Assembly (NCBI GenBank): GCA_027886175.1
Contig: JAJNNQ010000006.1
Span: 682,001-746,000 of the forward strand
From: Phylloscopus collybita
Lineage: Eukaryota > Chordata > Aves > Passeriformes > Phylloscopidae
Direction of reading: 5' to 3'
DNA length: 64,000 nt
Shown here: positions 25,697-39,608 of the stretch, piece after piece
Layout of the letters: each line of letters starts with the position of its first letter
How positions within the stretch are numbered: position 1 is the first letter of the stretch
Translations under genes and position numbers: made by a program
The notes under the pieces: model-generated
What the model saw: only the letters and a program-made list of their open reading frames with translations
What the model was told of the DNA's origin: nothing
Databases searched by the model: none

Positions 25697-28600
25697 CCAG
25701 CACCCAAGTCAGAAGCCCTGGTAAGCTCACACTGCTCACTTAAACTGCTGTGCAGCTTTCCAGGCTTTTGCGTGTGTTGGCTGGAGAAGGAATAGCCCCT
25801 TTCTTCTCTAGACCTCAGCTCGGCTCTTACAGACCAAAGGCATTTTGTGGCACCTCTCTTGCCTCAAAGCTAGTGCCCTTCTCAGACCAGCCTTACCTGG
25901 TAGTTACTCAACTAAGGAACAGGATCTCCAGGTTTTCACTTGGGATTCCCATATTTAAGCATCCAGTGATACATTCTATGTTTGTTTTACTGACCACTGC
26001 ACAGAACGATGACCTCATGCTCAGCTGTTCAATGATGTAATATGCATAGATCAGAGCCTCTGCTCCAACTCTCCTGCAAACGTAAGTACTGCAAGCTCTG
26101 CCTATAGTGTGTATTCCTGAGCATATAAACTTTGTATTTGGGTTGTATCCAAACCAACTATCCAAATGGTTCTGCATCAGCAATGTGTTGACTGTACTCT
26201 CCTGTGTATCATCTTCAAAACCATCAGCAACTACCTCCTTGATCACTCACTTGAAAAATTTGGACCAAGAACCAAATCACAGCAACATCTGAGTGACAGT
26301 TTTCTGCTTAACATTTGCAGCCTGTAGGTTAAGTTCTGTATAGCTACATGTTAGGAAAGCTAATGTGGTATATATTCAACTACAAAATGACAAATGAAAC
26401 ATACTGAGGGATTTAACAGGAAAAAAGCATCATCTGCTTTGCTGAACGAATTTTAATTAAAATTAAAAAAGGGTAAAAAAAATTGGCACCACCCATTTTC
26501 TCTGCACCCACATTGATTAGTATTATATTAATCTTCCTTAATTTTTAACTGATTGATTTCCAAGTCAGATATTTTATCATTTTTCATAGAGCACCTTTTC
26601 GTATTTAAATACCTGGCTCATCCAATTCATCTTTCAGATATTGGCACAGCAGTTGTTTTCCCAGTCTCGTAGAACTGCAGTGCTCAAAAATTATTACAAA
26701 TATTAACAGAACCTTTGACAGTTTTTTTAGACAGCCCTTTAGAAACTCTTGAATGCAAATTGTTCAGAATTGCTGATTTGAAAATCTTTAATTTTAATTA
26801 CTATGTAGAGCTTGTCTTCAATAGTTGTTAATCAACATCCGGAGATATTTTGAAATGAGAATTTCTATGCTACCAACATTGTGAGACAGGAGCTACTGAA
26901 TGGTCTAATTGTCCAACAACCTGGCCAATTTTCTGTGTTACGACATTAAATGACTAGCAAACTGCCTCAATAACCCTAACAGATTGCATTAGCATGGCTT
27001 ACTAATACACTTCTAAATTTCTCTCCCTCTTGTAGCTGAGATTTTCCTCATATTCTTTTGTACTCTAATAAAAAATATAGCTGGTTTCTCTAACCCAGGT
27101 TATTTTCAATGACAACAGACTGTCAGTAAAGCTGGTGTTCTTTGGATAGGCAAGTAAGCTGAAGCACTGGTAAAGGACCAACTTTTTCATGGTGTGTTCT
27201 GGTCCTGAATCCTCAGCTCTATGGCATGCTCAAGCTCACAGACCAGGAGGTTCAGGAAGAGGGTGAAAGTTGAGTGGGAGTGAGGTTATTTTCCAAAAGG
27301 AAACGTGTAGGGCAGACAGAAGGGCAGATGCCTAGCCCCCTTCTCCTAGGCTGTTTTTCTGTGTAGCTGCTAGACACCAGCACTGAATTTTCACTGTCTC
27401 CAGGACAGCTTGTTCTGAGCGAGAACCTGGAAATCTCTGTGGATTGCCCTTCTGGTGCTACCCAAAGTATGAGTAACTTGGAAAGGGAGTTCTACTACTA
27501 TAGCCACTCTCCTAAGTGTGCACAAGGGTGCTCAGTTCTGAAACCAAAACATTATCCTTTCCACTGCTGGATTCCAGCACTATTCCCTACTTCAATGGCA
27601 ATCCCAGCACGCAGGTGACACTAATAATTTGTGAAGCAGAGCTCACTTCAGGATTGCTACCCCACATCAGCAAGCAGGGCGTTTCAGCAGGATAGGGCAG
27701 AAATAGCAAGTTACTCCATTTCAATCCAAGTGGGAAGCAAGAAGATCTGGGATGCACTTGGCATGTCTCAGCTATCACACACTGGTATCCAACACAAAAG
27801 ACTCTAAGAGCACAAAAATGGTCAAAGTCTCTAACTTGATTAGAGATGCTAGAAATTCTGTATCTTTGCCAAAATGAACTTTCAGATGATCTTTCAGTGC
27901 ATGGACAAAAGGACAGAAAAAAGGAAATCCAGCATAGCTACATCTTCAAAAAACAGTAAGTTATATGAAATCACCCCACTAAAATTACATGCACTACAAT
28001 ACTATATGTACCACCAAGTGCACAGGAAGGAGGACTTCTTGGGTAAGTCTTGTAGTATGGCACAGAAAGTGGAAAACTTTTGCTGAGAAATGCCAGCATT
28101 AATTTTGTGTTACAGATGACTGTCAGCTGCAGTGAAATAAAGCTACATGGTTTTGTGGGGATGAAAATTTTACAGCAGCTCTAAAATTTTCAAGTCTCAA
28201 AGGTTTAAGTGTAAATATTCATGAACTCCACAGAGTATATTTTCCACACCAAATCCATTTTGAATATTTTATCATACAAACCACTAAAATGATTTTGCCT
28301 GATTTTTCAAAAAACACTTTCTTCTTCACAAAAGTGGAAAATATCAACTGCAAGTGTTAGAACATTGAGAAGACTATGAAAAGAGAACACACACTGTTCT
28401 GTAAATTCTGTCTATTACAATGCAAACAGCTTTGCATTTCTCATCTTTTGCAAATCCCTTCTCTCCTTGGAAATCCCTACTCACTTATACCAGGATGCTC
28501 CCAGTTCAGCTTCAAAATAATTCAAGATCACTGAGTGGTATGAAAGCACAACCAATCATTCTCTTATAGTTTAACAGACAATAAGATGGTTCAATATTTT

Positions 28601-30386
28601 AGATATGTACAATCTAAGCACATTACATTAATTTCCCATCACTTGACAATGAAATAAATTTGAATGAATGTCTCTTGTAATGGGAAAAAAGAATATTGCT
28701 TGAAACTAATTGGCTTTTTCATTTTCTCAATTGCTAATTCAGTAACTTGAACTCGAATAACTTACTAATTAGTGAAAGGAGTTAATCTTGAAAAAAAGTC
28801 CAAATGTTTAAAAATTAGAAACTGACTGAAATCTCTTTGACTGAAGTTATGTTAAACATATCCACGGAATCAAAGAGTTAAAAATAAAACCATTACTAAT
28901 TCCCGGTAAATCCAACCTAATTAATAATATCTGCTGTAATAATATATCACATACTAGAGCAGAAAAATTTAGCTTATCATTGCTAGGGATAGGATATCCT
29001 GGCAAGGAACAGAGTGAGAGAAAAATATTTATTTCCACTAGAGTCAGTTACCAAATAATAAAATATTATAGTGATTCCTCTGTGGTATCAATAAACCACC
29101 TTACAGATAGTGGGAGCAGTAGGAATAAGATACTTAGAGCAGAAGTATTTACAGAAAAATAATCTGCCTTTCCACTGCTAGTCAGACAAAGCAGGACACA
29201 TCTACCTGTAAAGTGAAAAATACATCTTGAAAAAGATTGAACCTCTTCCTTTCCAGGTCTAACCCAAAGAAAGCCTTTGCTCCAGCTCGTGCTGGAGGAT
29301 GCATGCAGTGGCTCCCATCTGTCCACTCCCCAAGGAAACGCCCACAGAGATGTGTGGAGAGCTTTTCCTTTTCTGCTCCAAACTGCAAATGTTTAAAGGG
29401 GAAATCTTTTTTGTTTTGAGAGGCAACTGGGAGGCTCAAAGTACAGCAGAGAAGATAGGCATTTGATTCCAGTGTGCTGTGCCGATGCTTCTGCCTCCCT
29501 GTACCCCAGTGTTGCTAAGCTATGGTGTTATGTGATGTTCAGAGCTATCTGTAGGCACACAAGCCCTTTGTTCCACAGGGCAGCTGAGGTTTTCTATCGA
29601 GAAAGAACAAACTGATGCTAGACAGTCTTGGTGGCTTAAAAACCATAACCGATAAAATGGTAAATCCTCCTTGTATAACTGTTTTTGTCTACGGCACACA
29701 GGAAGGCAAAAAGCAAAACCTAATCAGGCTGCTGTTCTTGTGGTAGTGAGGATAGTCCCTTTGACTGCAAATAAAAGCTTTTGCCACAAACTTAAAACAG
29801 TCAGACCAACAAGTCCTTAGCACCACTTCCAGGGTTTCTTCTATGGAAACACCTTACTGCTGCACATGTGCCCAATAAATGAGTGACATGCATGTGCACA
29901 CATTCCACAGATGACACCCCCCTTAAGTACACAGGGACACCTTTTGCGTCTGTGTTGTCCTGCTGTATGTATCAGGTACTGTAATCAGTACTGAAAAACA
30001 ATGTGAAATACCAGGTTTTGTGAAAATAAAAATCATTGAAACACAAATGAAACTGTTTAACACCATAAGCACAAAATACGATTTGGGCAGCTGACACTAC
30101 AAATACATCTTCAAGTATTAAAAATAAGTTGCCATTTAGTATCGCAGTATCTATTTCTGTGCAGAACCCCTTAGGCTATGCAAACTACTTAGACTTAAAG
30201 GAAAGAAACAAAACAAACAGTTGCTATACACTTCTTCCCTTACACAGTTAAATGCAAATTCTCTCTTACAGTCATACTCCTGCTATCTCCCTGCACACAC
30301 AGCTGATACGCCACCTACTGCAAACCCAAGCTGACAGTTGGAGCAATGCGAGCAGCATTTCCATTCCAACATCGAGCTGGAGCTGA

Positions 30387-31247
<861 letters not shown>

Positions 31248-31667
31248 TCACAAAGGCAAAGGAAACGAGCAGGCAGCCTTGAGCTGCAGCCTCCTGGCAT
31301 CACAAATAATGCATCTAACTAGCCCTGTACCACAGAGCTCAGCTGCTAATCAACTGATGTGAGCTAATGGTATGTAAATCTCATAATGACATCTATCTCT
31401 GGCTTACTTAAGCTGAATGAAAATTTTATGCCTGAATTTAACAAGAATTATCTGCTAACATTGTAAACACAGATGGAATGCTTTATGGTCTTTGTAATAT
31501 GTTTTCTCAATGCTGTCTTTCAACCAGAGAGTCTAGCTGAATTTTTTGTGTACCTGTGTGACGAATGTGCATATATCTAACTGCTCTGCTGAACAGCAGT
31601 ATTTTCATATAAAAAGCAGGCTTAAAGTATGTTTGCTTATAACAAATTTAGAATGGATTTTAACTGG

Positions 31668-31673
31668 AATAAA
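31668..31673 (+). terminator. KCTD4: candidate polyadenylation signal for KCTD4
   Basis: An AATAAA hexamer lies 421 bases after the KCTD4 stop codon, in AT-rich sequence followed by T-rich stretches. It is the first canonical hexamer I see downstream; another AATAAA occurs near 32175. Which one is used cannot be told from sequence alone. Confidence 0.4.
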
Positions 31674-32760
31674 TGATTTTGACTGTTCATTAGTGTTTAT
31701 GGTAATCTATTGTACTGAATTTACAAAAAACAAGATTGCAAGACTTTAAAATAACCAACTTAATTTTTAAGTCAAATGGTTTCTCAACTCACTTAACCCC
31801 AAATTTACACCATATTGCTATACTAATAGCAACTGCCAGAAACACAAACAACTGCCGGTAAACCAACAAAATAATGCTGGGGGAGATGAATTTTATTATA
31901 GAAATGGGGTGCAATATGCACAGAGTGTTGAATTTTCTAATCATACATACATATCAAATAGCTAACAAAAGTATTTGACATTAAGTTTAGCATATTTCCA
32001 GTAATGGCATCCTACAATGCCAACCAGTATTTCCTAGCAATCATTTATGCTCATAAGGACAGTCGGCAATGAACAGAGCCCTTGCTTTGCACAGTGGCTT
32101 ACTAAATGCAATGAGTACTATCAGTTCTGAACAGACCACCTGCTGGCATTAAAGACAATTCACTCTATGTAATGGAATAAATACCTTCATTCTCCTCATC
32201 TCCACTATTTATCAAATCTTTTAATTTATATTTTAAACAAAGTTTTAATAGTTTCTATAGAACAACTGTAACCAATTTAAATACAAGTATTACAAACCAG
32301 TCACTTCACAAAAGCAAACTAAAAAATTATCACAAAAGGCAAGAAGAAGCAGCACTAACTCTAAGCTTTGTCATTGAAACCAATCATCATTCACAGCTCA
32401 CATGAACACATAATCCAAGTAAAATGCTTATAAACAAAGAAAAAAACCAACTTAGTAGTTACCTCAAAACATCAACCTTGTACAGGAAAAAAATAATGTC
32501 AGCAAAAGGCAGTACAATCCATACTAGAAGTGAAACCAAGGAAAACAGCTAACACAAGATAGGCTGAGAACAGTTGTGGTTTGGATTTTAGGGGGAACAA
32601 ATCAATCCTTAGTATCAAGGGCTGAGAATACAAATGCAAGGTCCACTTATCCCTCAAACTGAAACTCTTTTTCACTTTTAACATAAAACAGGTGTTGTTA
32701 ACTAGGTTCCTTGCTAGAGGTGAATTAATATAGCAATGCTACATCTCCAGACCAGGCAGC

Positions 32761-32787
32761 AATATATTTCAGTGACTGAAATATATT
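32761..32787. repeat. 27-bp near-perfect palindrome
   Basis: AATATATTTCAGT and ACTGAAATATATT are exact 13-base reverse complements separated by a single G. It lies about 1.5 kb downstream of KCTD4. Confidence 0.92.
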
Positions 32788-35700
32788 CCAATACAATTTT
32801 ATTAAAAGGGAGAATTCAACCTCTCCAGAATACTCCATCAGGATGAATCCACTGTCTAGAAACAAATGTCTAGAACTATCTACTCTTCATGCTACAGACT
32901 TACAGTTCATAAAAAATGTGGTTCTATAAAAGATATGGTTCTAAGTGGAGCTTTTCCAGACTCCAATATTTAAAAGTCAGATCACTTTACATTTCAGGCA
33001 TACAAGCTGCAGAACTGTCCATGCCTCCCAAAACTTCTCTGAATTTGTCCAAATGCATTAATTATATACATACAAAAGATGCATAGTAAAATACTATTGT
33101 TTACATATGCCACCAGTATGTGTCATCTTCTTTCCTCCCCCTCCAAGATATTTTCAAATTGATGTATTAAAAAAATCCTCATTAACCACTAATCTTGTGC
33201 TTCTAAGAATCTGTAGGACTTCTGTGAAAAGCAATTGTGAAAGCTTCCCTAAAAGAAATACAAAATCCTGTTGATCTTCTCTAGGACGAGAACTAGAAAC
33301 ACAAACACGCAGAACAATTACATGAAAAGCCCTTTGTAGACACAATTCTCCACATGAGCAAGATAAAGTGACAAGACAATCTAAAAAAGCTCCATAATGA
33401 ACCCACAAGTTTTAAAGCAGCATGCTCACAGTGCTGTCAAATACACAGCCTGCATCAGCACAAAGTCTGGAGGAGGCTGTTGCTCCTGGGATGTCAAATC
33501 ATCCATTTGCACTTAAACGCTTTTGCTTATAACCTTCATTTGTCCTGGGTCTTTGACTGAGATTTAAAACATAATTGCAGCTGAAAAGAAGGAAAGAGAA
33601 AACCAACTCTTATTTCAAACAATTAATATATGTTAACTATAATATGTTGTGGTTGCTCGCCTTTCAGTTGGATGAAAGGATGCCAAATACCAAGAAATCA
33701 ATTGTTAGCACTCCCCTATTAGAAGGCAGCACCAGTTTTTTATTGGAGCATGACTTTCACTCATGAAAAATCAGTAGAGAATTTGATGGGTCTGCATTTA
33801 TTGTAGAAAATACTTTCAGAATATAAGTTATTCATAAGCTGATAATCACAGGTAACATGGAAACCATCTGAAGCATCTTCTAAGAATATTTTATAGCTAT
33901 TCATAAAAGGTTTATTTGCCAGGCTTTTGGTTCAGAGTATCTACTGCCCTCTCAACCTACAAAAGAGAACTTGAAAAAAAAGGGTTTTTAAAGTAAAAAA
34001 TGTACCTCTCTAATCATTACGAAAATAAACACCTGTGTTGTGTGGTTGGTTTATTGCGGGTTGGTTTCTTTGTTTAAAATTCAATGATTCATTACCTTAT
34101 AACTTTAACTGCATTTTATGTATATTTCTGTGTAAGTAACATTGACATCTATGGCACACATGTAAAGTCATCTGCTGCAACACTAACTTCAATCTTGTTT
34201 GTTCTCCCTTTTTCATGAGCAGTAATGCATTTCTGCAAGTGTCAGGGTCTGAAATTTTTACATGCTACTTCTGATCGAAGACATCTCACTCAGCTCTTTG
34301 AATTACACAGCAGAAAGGAACATGGAGGTAAAAAATTTAATTCCCTTCCCTATTCAGACTACATAAATCCACAGCTGTCTTGAACCATGCTGTATCAGCT
34401 ACAATTAGACACTTCAAACTAGATATAAACTTGAGCAGCTTTTCTGGGCAGGAGTTTCTTGTTTGGTATATAAACAAAAAGACCACATAAAACATTAGTT
34501 CTGTGAATAATGTTTCCTTTGTGCTCCATAAACACACTAAATATAACACAAATATATTTTGCATGTTCAGTGAGTCAGGTAGATACTTGAGTTCCATCAC
34601 AGTAGGATGAGCTAGAAAAAGTACCCAGTTATGCATCAGCTACCTTTTCTGTCTTTTCTTTAAAGTTGGGAATTTCATATTCAATAACTACTGTGACAAT
34701 ATGAAATATGTGGCAATATGAAAATATGAAATCAAGTGGTTAAGTCAAAAATACCCAGAGTTGTTTTAACATTAGCATTACTTAGTGCATGATGTGCACG
34801 CAACGTATTTCTATTCTCCTTTCTCTCATTAAGACTTGGATCACAACAAACTTATCAAAACTGTCCTAAAAGTATCAGGAAGGAATGACAATTACCATAA
34901 TTTCTCTGATGATCTTCAACTACTCCAGTAGGAGTAAGAAGGAACTTCCTCCCATTTCCCCAAGGAGGCACTTAACCTGCTCCCAGGCTTGGTCAGCTCT
35001 GCTTGCCTCCCTGCTTGTTTTGTCAGGTGAGAAAAGGGGTGACCAAGAAAAAAGGACAGAGGCCACTGGAGGCAGGACTAAATTCCATAGATTACAAAAA
35101 AATGTCCTTGTCCCTATTAATTTCTTGAATGACTACTCATGGAAAAATATAAATAGCTGCCAAACTGAACAAAATACTGACACGTGGATGCCCATCTTTC
35201 CCCAGTGGTGGAGGAGAAGCCAAGGACTCTATCACACTTGGCAGTACACTGGCACAGGTACCAACTATATGGATTTCTATGTGAGAACAAAACCTACAAG
35301 TGGCTGCACTATGACAGAGTAAGGCCTGTTTTAGCTCAGTGACTGGGAACTGTTTCTAAACCTAGACATTTCACATATCTGGGAGAATCCCCATTTTTGA
35401 TCCTTTGACCCTCACATTCTTCCCCTTGTCTTGTCCTCTCCTCCCATCATACAACTGTTATTCATTTTTCATTTTTCTTTCACCATACCCCCTTCCTTTC
35501 ACCAGGCCAGTTGTGGGGCTTTGTCAGGAATGCTTAGGAAAGAATAAATATTGGGAAAAACATATACAATGCCTGCTCAAAGTACTTCTCTAACCACTTA
35601 CTGCCCAACGACTTCTAGAGTCAGATGTGGTTTCTGGAGGTAGTCTCGATGGTGGTGAAATACAGAAGCTGCACAACAAGGTCAAATTGCAGTTCCAGTT

Positions 35701-36904
35701 CTGTACCTTCAGTACTGACTCACCCACTGACCAGTGTTTCACAGCCTCATAATTGCACTATTGATATTTTCAAACTCATGTCTTATTTTTTATTTTTTTG
35801 CATTTGTACCTATTACAACTGTTTAAGTGACAACAAGTCACTTCTTTTCTACAGTAGGTAAAAATGACATCATCATTTGCAGAAAATCGGTAGCATTATT
35901 ATTTTCACCTCTTAAAAGCTTTACAAGGTTTCCACTCAGTAAGACGAGAAGAGGTTAAGAAAATTATCTTCTTCCTCCACTCCTCATTAGTATACAAGCA
36001 GAATAAGGGCTGGCAACAAATAATAAAATTTAATAAAGAGTAGTGTCTAATCCATTCATTTATTTGGGTAGAAGGGTCATGCTGCCCTAATGCTGCTGAC
36101 TGATAAAAAAGGACTGGGGATGAAGAGCACAAGTTCACTTGGATCTGTGACAAAATAAATACTATTTTCCTAGGCTGGATCATCTTTGCTAAATAACTGT
36201 TAAATAAACCTAACCTTGTCTGCTGTCCTGCAATACAGGGTTAATTGACAGGAAGGTGACTACTAGTTTAAAAAACGAAGGAATCCTTATATGAAGAGAG
36301 AGGCTTGCATAATTTACTGTGCTGAAACAAAATCAGTAAGTAAGAAATTTAGGATCAGGAAAAAAAAAGTTTTGGATTTTATTTACATTTGAAATAGGCA
36401 TTCTGTAACTCCTATGTATTAGTATATCACAGAGAACATTGTTTCAAAACACTGCCTCTGTAAATTATTATCATTCTCAATAAAATGCCAGAAAACAAGC
36501 AGCATGGCAAGGACTGGGGAAGGTAGGAGGAAGATGTATGATGACACCTGAGGAACACGGATGAGCAAGCACTCTGAAAAAGAAACTGCGGTTGCCTTTC
36601 TTTCTGAAATTGCGTAATATTCTGTAGAAATAGACAGTTGATTTCTTTTCCCAAAAATGTTCGTAGTAGGAGTACCACACACAGCTAATGGAACAGTCTC
36701 CCAAGAAGCTGTTTCTATCTGTGTTGTTCAAAACTGGTACAATAATTATAGCTGTAAACAGCAGCTACTCATTTAAAACAGTATTATGACATGATAATAT
36801 GCAAGCTCAACACGCTAGGACTTCAAAACCACGTCGTTCGAAGATGACTCCTATAAACTGAGTCATTCTGAATGTCTGTAAGCTTCTCCTGATAATGCTA
36901 AAAA

Positions 36905-37451
36905 TTACCACAATATTGCCTTGTTCACTGGTGGTGTGACTTTGGGGAACATAATCTTGGTATACACACAATTCATGAAAGCCATCATCTTTCTGGGCAT
37001 TAAAGGGGATTCCACTAGTTGCAGCCCAAACATTATTTTACATATGTGAAAAGCTAGATCTCTATGCTTTTCCAGACTCCATCTTTTTTTTTTTTCCTTT
37101 GACACCACCAAACTTTCAGTGGCAGCTTTGTTCCAGGTATGGAAAGCCTGCTCTAACCGAAGCACAAGATCTTCTTGCTCACAGCTCCTGAAGAGAGATT
37201 TGGCATCTTGTGTAAGGGGATGGCCCTTCACCAGCAACAGAAACATATCAAGGAGACGAGAATTCAGATTTAAAAACCCAAGGCTGCTTGCTGGATAAAT
37301 GCCCCAGGAAGAGGAAGTCCCAAGGGGCTTGCTAGAGTCTGAAGTCTGATGTTCAGGGAAGTCTGCAGTGCTGGACTCCCCCAGTTGTGAGAATGGGGAG
37401 GGAGAAGTGTTGTGAGAGAGCCTATGGGCACTATGAGGTGAAGAGAAAGGG
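36905..37451 (-). pseudogene. unidentified coding-like frame in GTF2F2 intron 4
   Basis: The minus strand has about 180 open codons, with an ATG at 37246 (113 codons from there to the stop at 36905). The sequence reads like protein rather than chance. It has a Ser/Pro-rich first part (HNTSPSPFSQLGESS), then LNSRLLDMFLLLVKGHPLT, AKSLFRSCEQEDLVLRLEQA, FHTWNKAATESLVVSKEKKK and a hydrophobic end KIMFGLQLVESPLMPRKMMA through FPKVTPPVNKAILW. Upstream the same frame stays readable (CSTVWASVIIIKQRPSS) but is broken by two close stops. I see no splice sites or clear poly(A) tail. It may be a decayed retrocopy, a fragment of a mobile element, or an unannotated exon. I cannot name the parent protein. 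Confidence 0.35.
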
Positions 37452-38756
37452 ACTCAGGGTCACTCAGTGTCAGATGAGGGTCTTTGTTTTATGATGATGA
37501 CAGATGCCCACACAGTGGAACACTGAGGTTATACAATACAAGTAATGTCTAATAATCCTGCAATTAATAAATAAATAAGGGGGGAAAATCTTACTAAATT
37601 CTCTTTTCACTTTTCATATGCTAGCTTTCAAAGAGAAAATTTTCTTTATAGTAGCCAAAGTCAGAGGAATTAACTTTTTAAAAAAAATGCTAATAGAAAA
37701 TTTCAAGCTACAAATCTCCTGCTGCAGTTCCACAGAAATCTATTTGTTAGCTCCTAGGAGGTTCCTGATTTTATACTTCAGTGAACAGATGAAGTGAAAA
37801 AAAAAAAAAACAGGTCAGAGGTGGATACACACTCTCTCAATTAGGAAGAAAAAATAAGCAAACAAACTAGCAATGAACAGGCTAAGCATGAAAAGATGTA
37901 AACAGACCAAGCAACTATAACACCAAACCCAGTCATTTATCGCTTCTCTACTACTTAAATAAGGCCTTTGGCAAGTACTAGGGATAAAGCAGTACATTTT
38001 CTCTGTGCTGAAACTGGTAATCTCAGAGGAGACAAATTAAAGGTCCTGCCAGCCAGGTTGATAAGAATCAGCTAAAGAGAGAAAAAGGTACTCTTGAGGT
38101 TAGAAGTCTTATCAATACTAACACTATCTAAGGTCTGCAGCAATGCCAGGTCTTGTGACATTTCCAACACATTTTCTAAAATGAACAGCAAATAAAGTTC
38201 TTTCCCAACAGGGCAGAAATCTAACATGTAGGCTATTTATACCTTCCCATATGATGATTAAAGTCCACTTCTATAACTTTTCTGCCATGACAAGATTATG
38301 GTTTCTAGCTCTGCCCACAGAGTTCCCTCAGACAACCTGCATGAGTAGGACAATATGCCATAGCCCAGCTACACACTGCTCCTGCATCACCACTGCTACT
38401 GGCAAGATGCTGGGGCTGGAAAAGCCTGAGAGCTCAGGAAGAGCACAAAATGAGCTTTGCTAGACTGTTTCCAGACTCAAGCATACAGAAAGGTCAGGTT
38501 CTCCAACTGCACTTCTGCCTCCAGTGTTCTCGCAGCTGCAGTTACCAAAAGCAAAGATAAATGACTACACACAATCTTGGACAAGCTGATCTCGCCTTTG
38601 CTTTAACTGCTTTCCCCCAAAAGAAGTTATTTCTGTGGGTAAAAAGAAGAAAATTTTTACTAAATATCCTTGGTGGAAGCTGTGTATCAACAGTATAGAA
38701 CTGGGAAAAAAAAAAAAAATGGCAGGTGGGAGAAAGAGGGAAATAAAGCCTGAGCA

Positions 38757-38880
38757 TAACTGTACTGGATCAGACTAAAGGTCTGCTCTGCTCAGCATCG
38801 TGACTCCAGTAAAGTGGTCACAAGTGGATATCTATGAAGAAACCCAAGGACAGTGCAGACATGTATGATTCTCCTACTGG
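38757..38880 (-). mobile_element. probable ancient CR1 fragment
   Basis: TGTACTGGATCAGACTAAAG followed by GTCTGCTCTGCTCAGCATC resembles the 'ggatcagaccaaaggtccat' 3' region of old amniote CR1 families read on the opposite strand. It is heavily diverged. Confidence 0.45.
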
Positions 38881-38964
38881 GTATGCATCCCAGTGTCCAC
38901 CTGGGTTTTGTGGCTTGGGGTCCCTTAAATCAGATGTCCTCTTGATCTTAGTCCCCCTTACGTG

Positions 38965-39608
38965 GGTTTTGGCTGATGAGAAGCTCAACAGAACCCAGAA
39001 ATGTGAGCTCACAGCCCAGAAAGTCAATTGTATCCTGAGCTGCACCAAAAGAGGAGTGGCCAGCAGATCAAGGGAGGCAATTCTGACTCTCCACTCTCTT
39101 GAAACCCCGTGCGGAATACTGCTTCCACCTCTGGGGTCTCCAGACACAGTCCTGTTGGACAGGTCCAGAGAAGGGCCACAAAGATGATCAGAGGGCTGGA
39201 GCATCTCTCCTACGAGCACAGGCTGAGAGAGCTGGGGTTGCTCAGCCAGGAGAAAAGAAGCCTCCAGGGTGACCTTAGAGCACCTTCCAGTACCTAGAGG
39301 GGGCTACAGGAGAGAGACTTTTGACAAGGGAATGTCATGAGACGATAAGGGACAAAGGCTTCTCAAAAGAGAAAAAGGGTAGGTTTAGATTATATATTAG
39401 GAAGAAATACTGTGAGGATGATGAGACACTGGAAAAGGCTGCACAGAAAAGTTGTGAATGCCTTATCCCTGGAAGAGTTCCAGACCAGGCTGGATGGGGC
39501 CCTGAGCAATCTGGTCTAGTGGAAGGTGGCCCTGCCCATGGCAGGGGGATTGGAACCAGATGATCTTTAAAGTCTTTAAGGTAACCCAAACTATTCTATC
39601 ATTCTACG
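38965..39608 (+). mobile_element. CR1 LINE, about 640 bp of 3' region
   Basis: It carries the end of the reverse transcriptase frame and the 3' region in order: GTATCCTGAGCTGCACCAAA, GTGGCCAGCAGATCAAGGGA, GGCCACAAAGATGATCAGAG, GGCTGGAGCATCTCTCCTAC, the CAGGCTGGATGGGGCCCTGA block, and a tail ACTATTCTATCATTCTACGA. Frames are interrupted, so it is dead. The several short open frames here, on both strands, belong to this element. Confidence 0.93.

Noticed and set aside
34885..35322. 145-codon plus-strand frame between KCTD4 and the 37-kb frame
   Set aside because: Low-complexity mix with no conserved motif or splice context that I can support.
39321..39563. Open frames in 38.8-39.6, 52.4-53.3, 59.2-59.6 and 61.2-61.8 kb
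   Set aside because: They lie in or largely overlap CR1 elements, on either strand, and are broken by frameshifts or antisense to the element.
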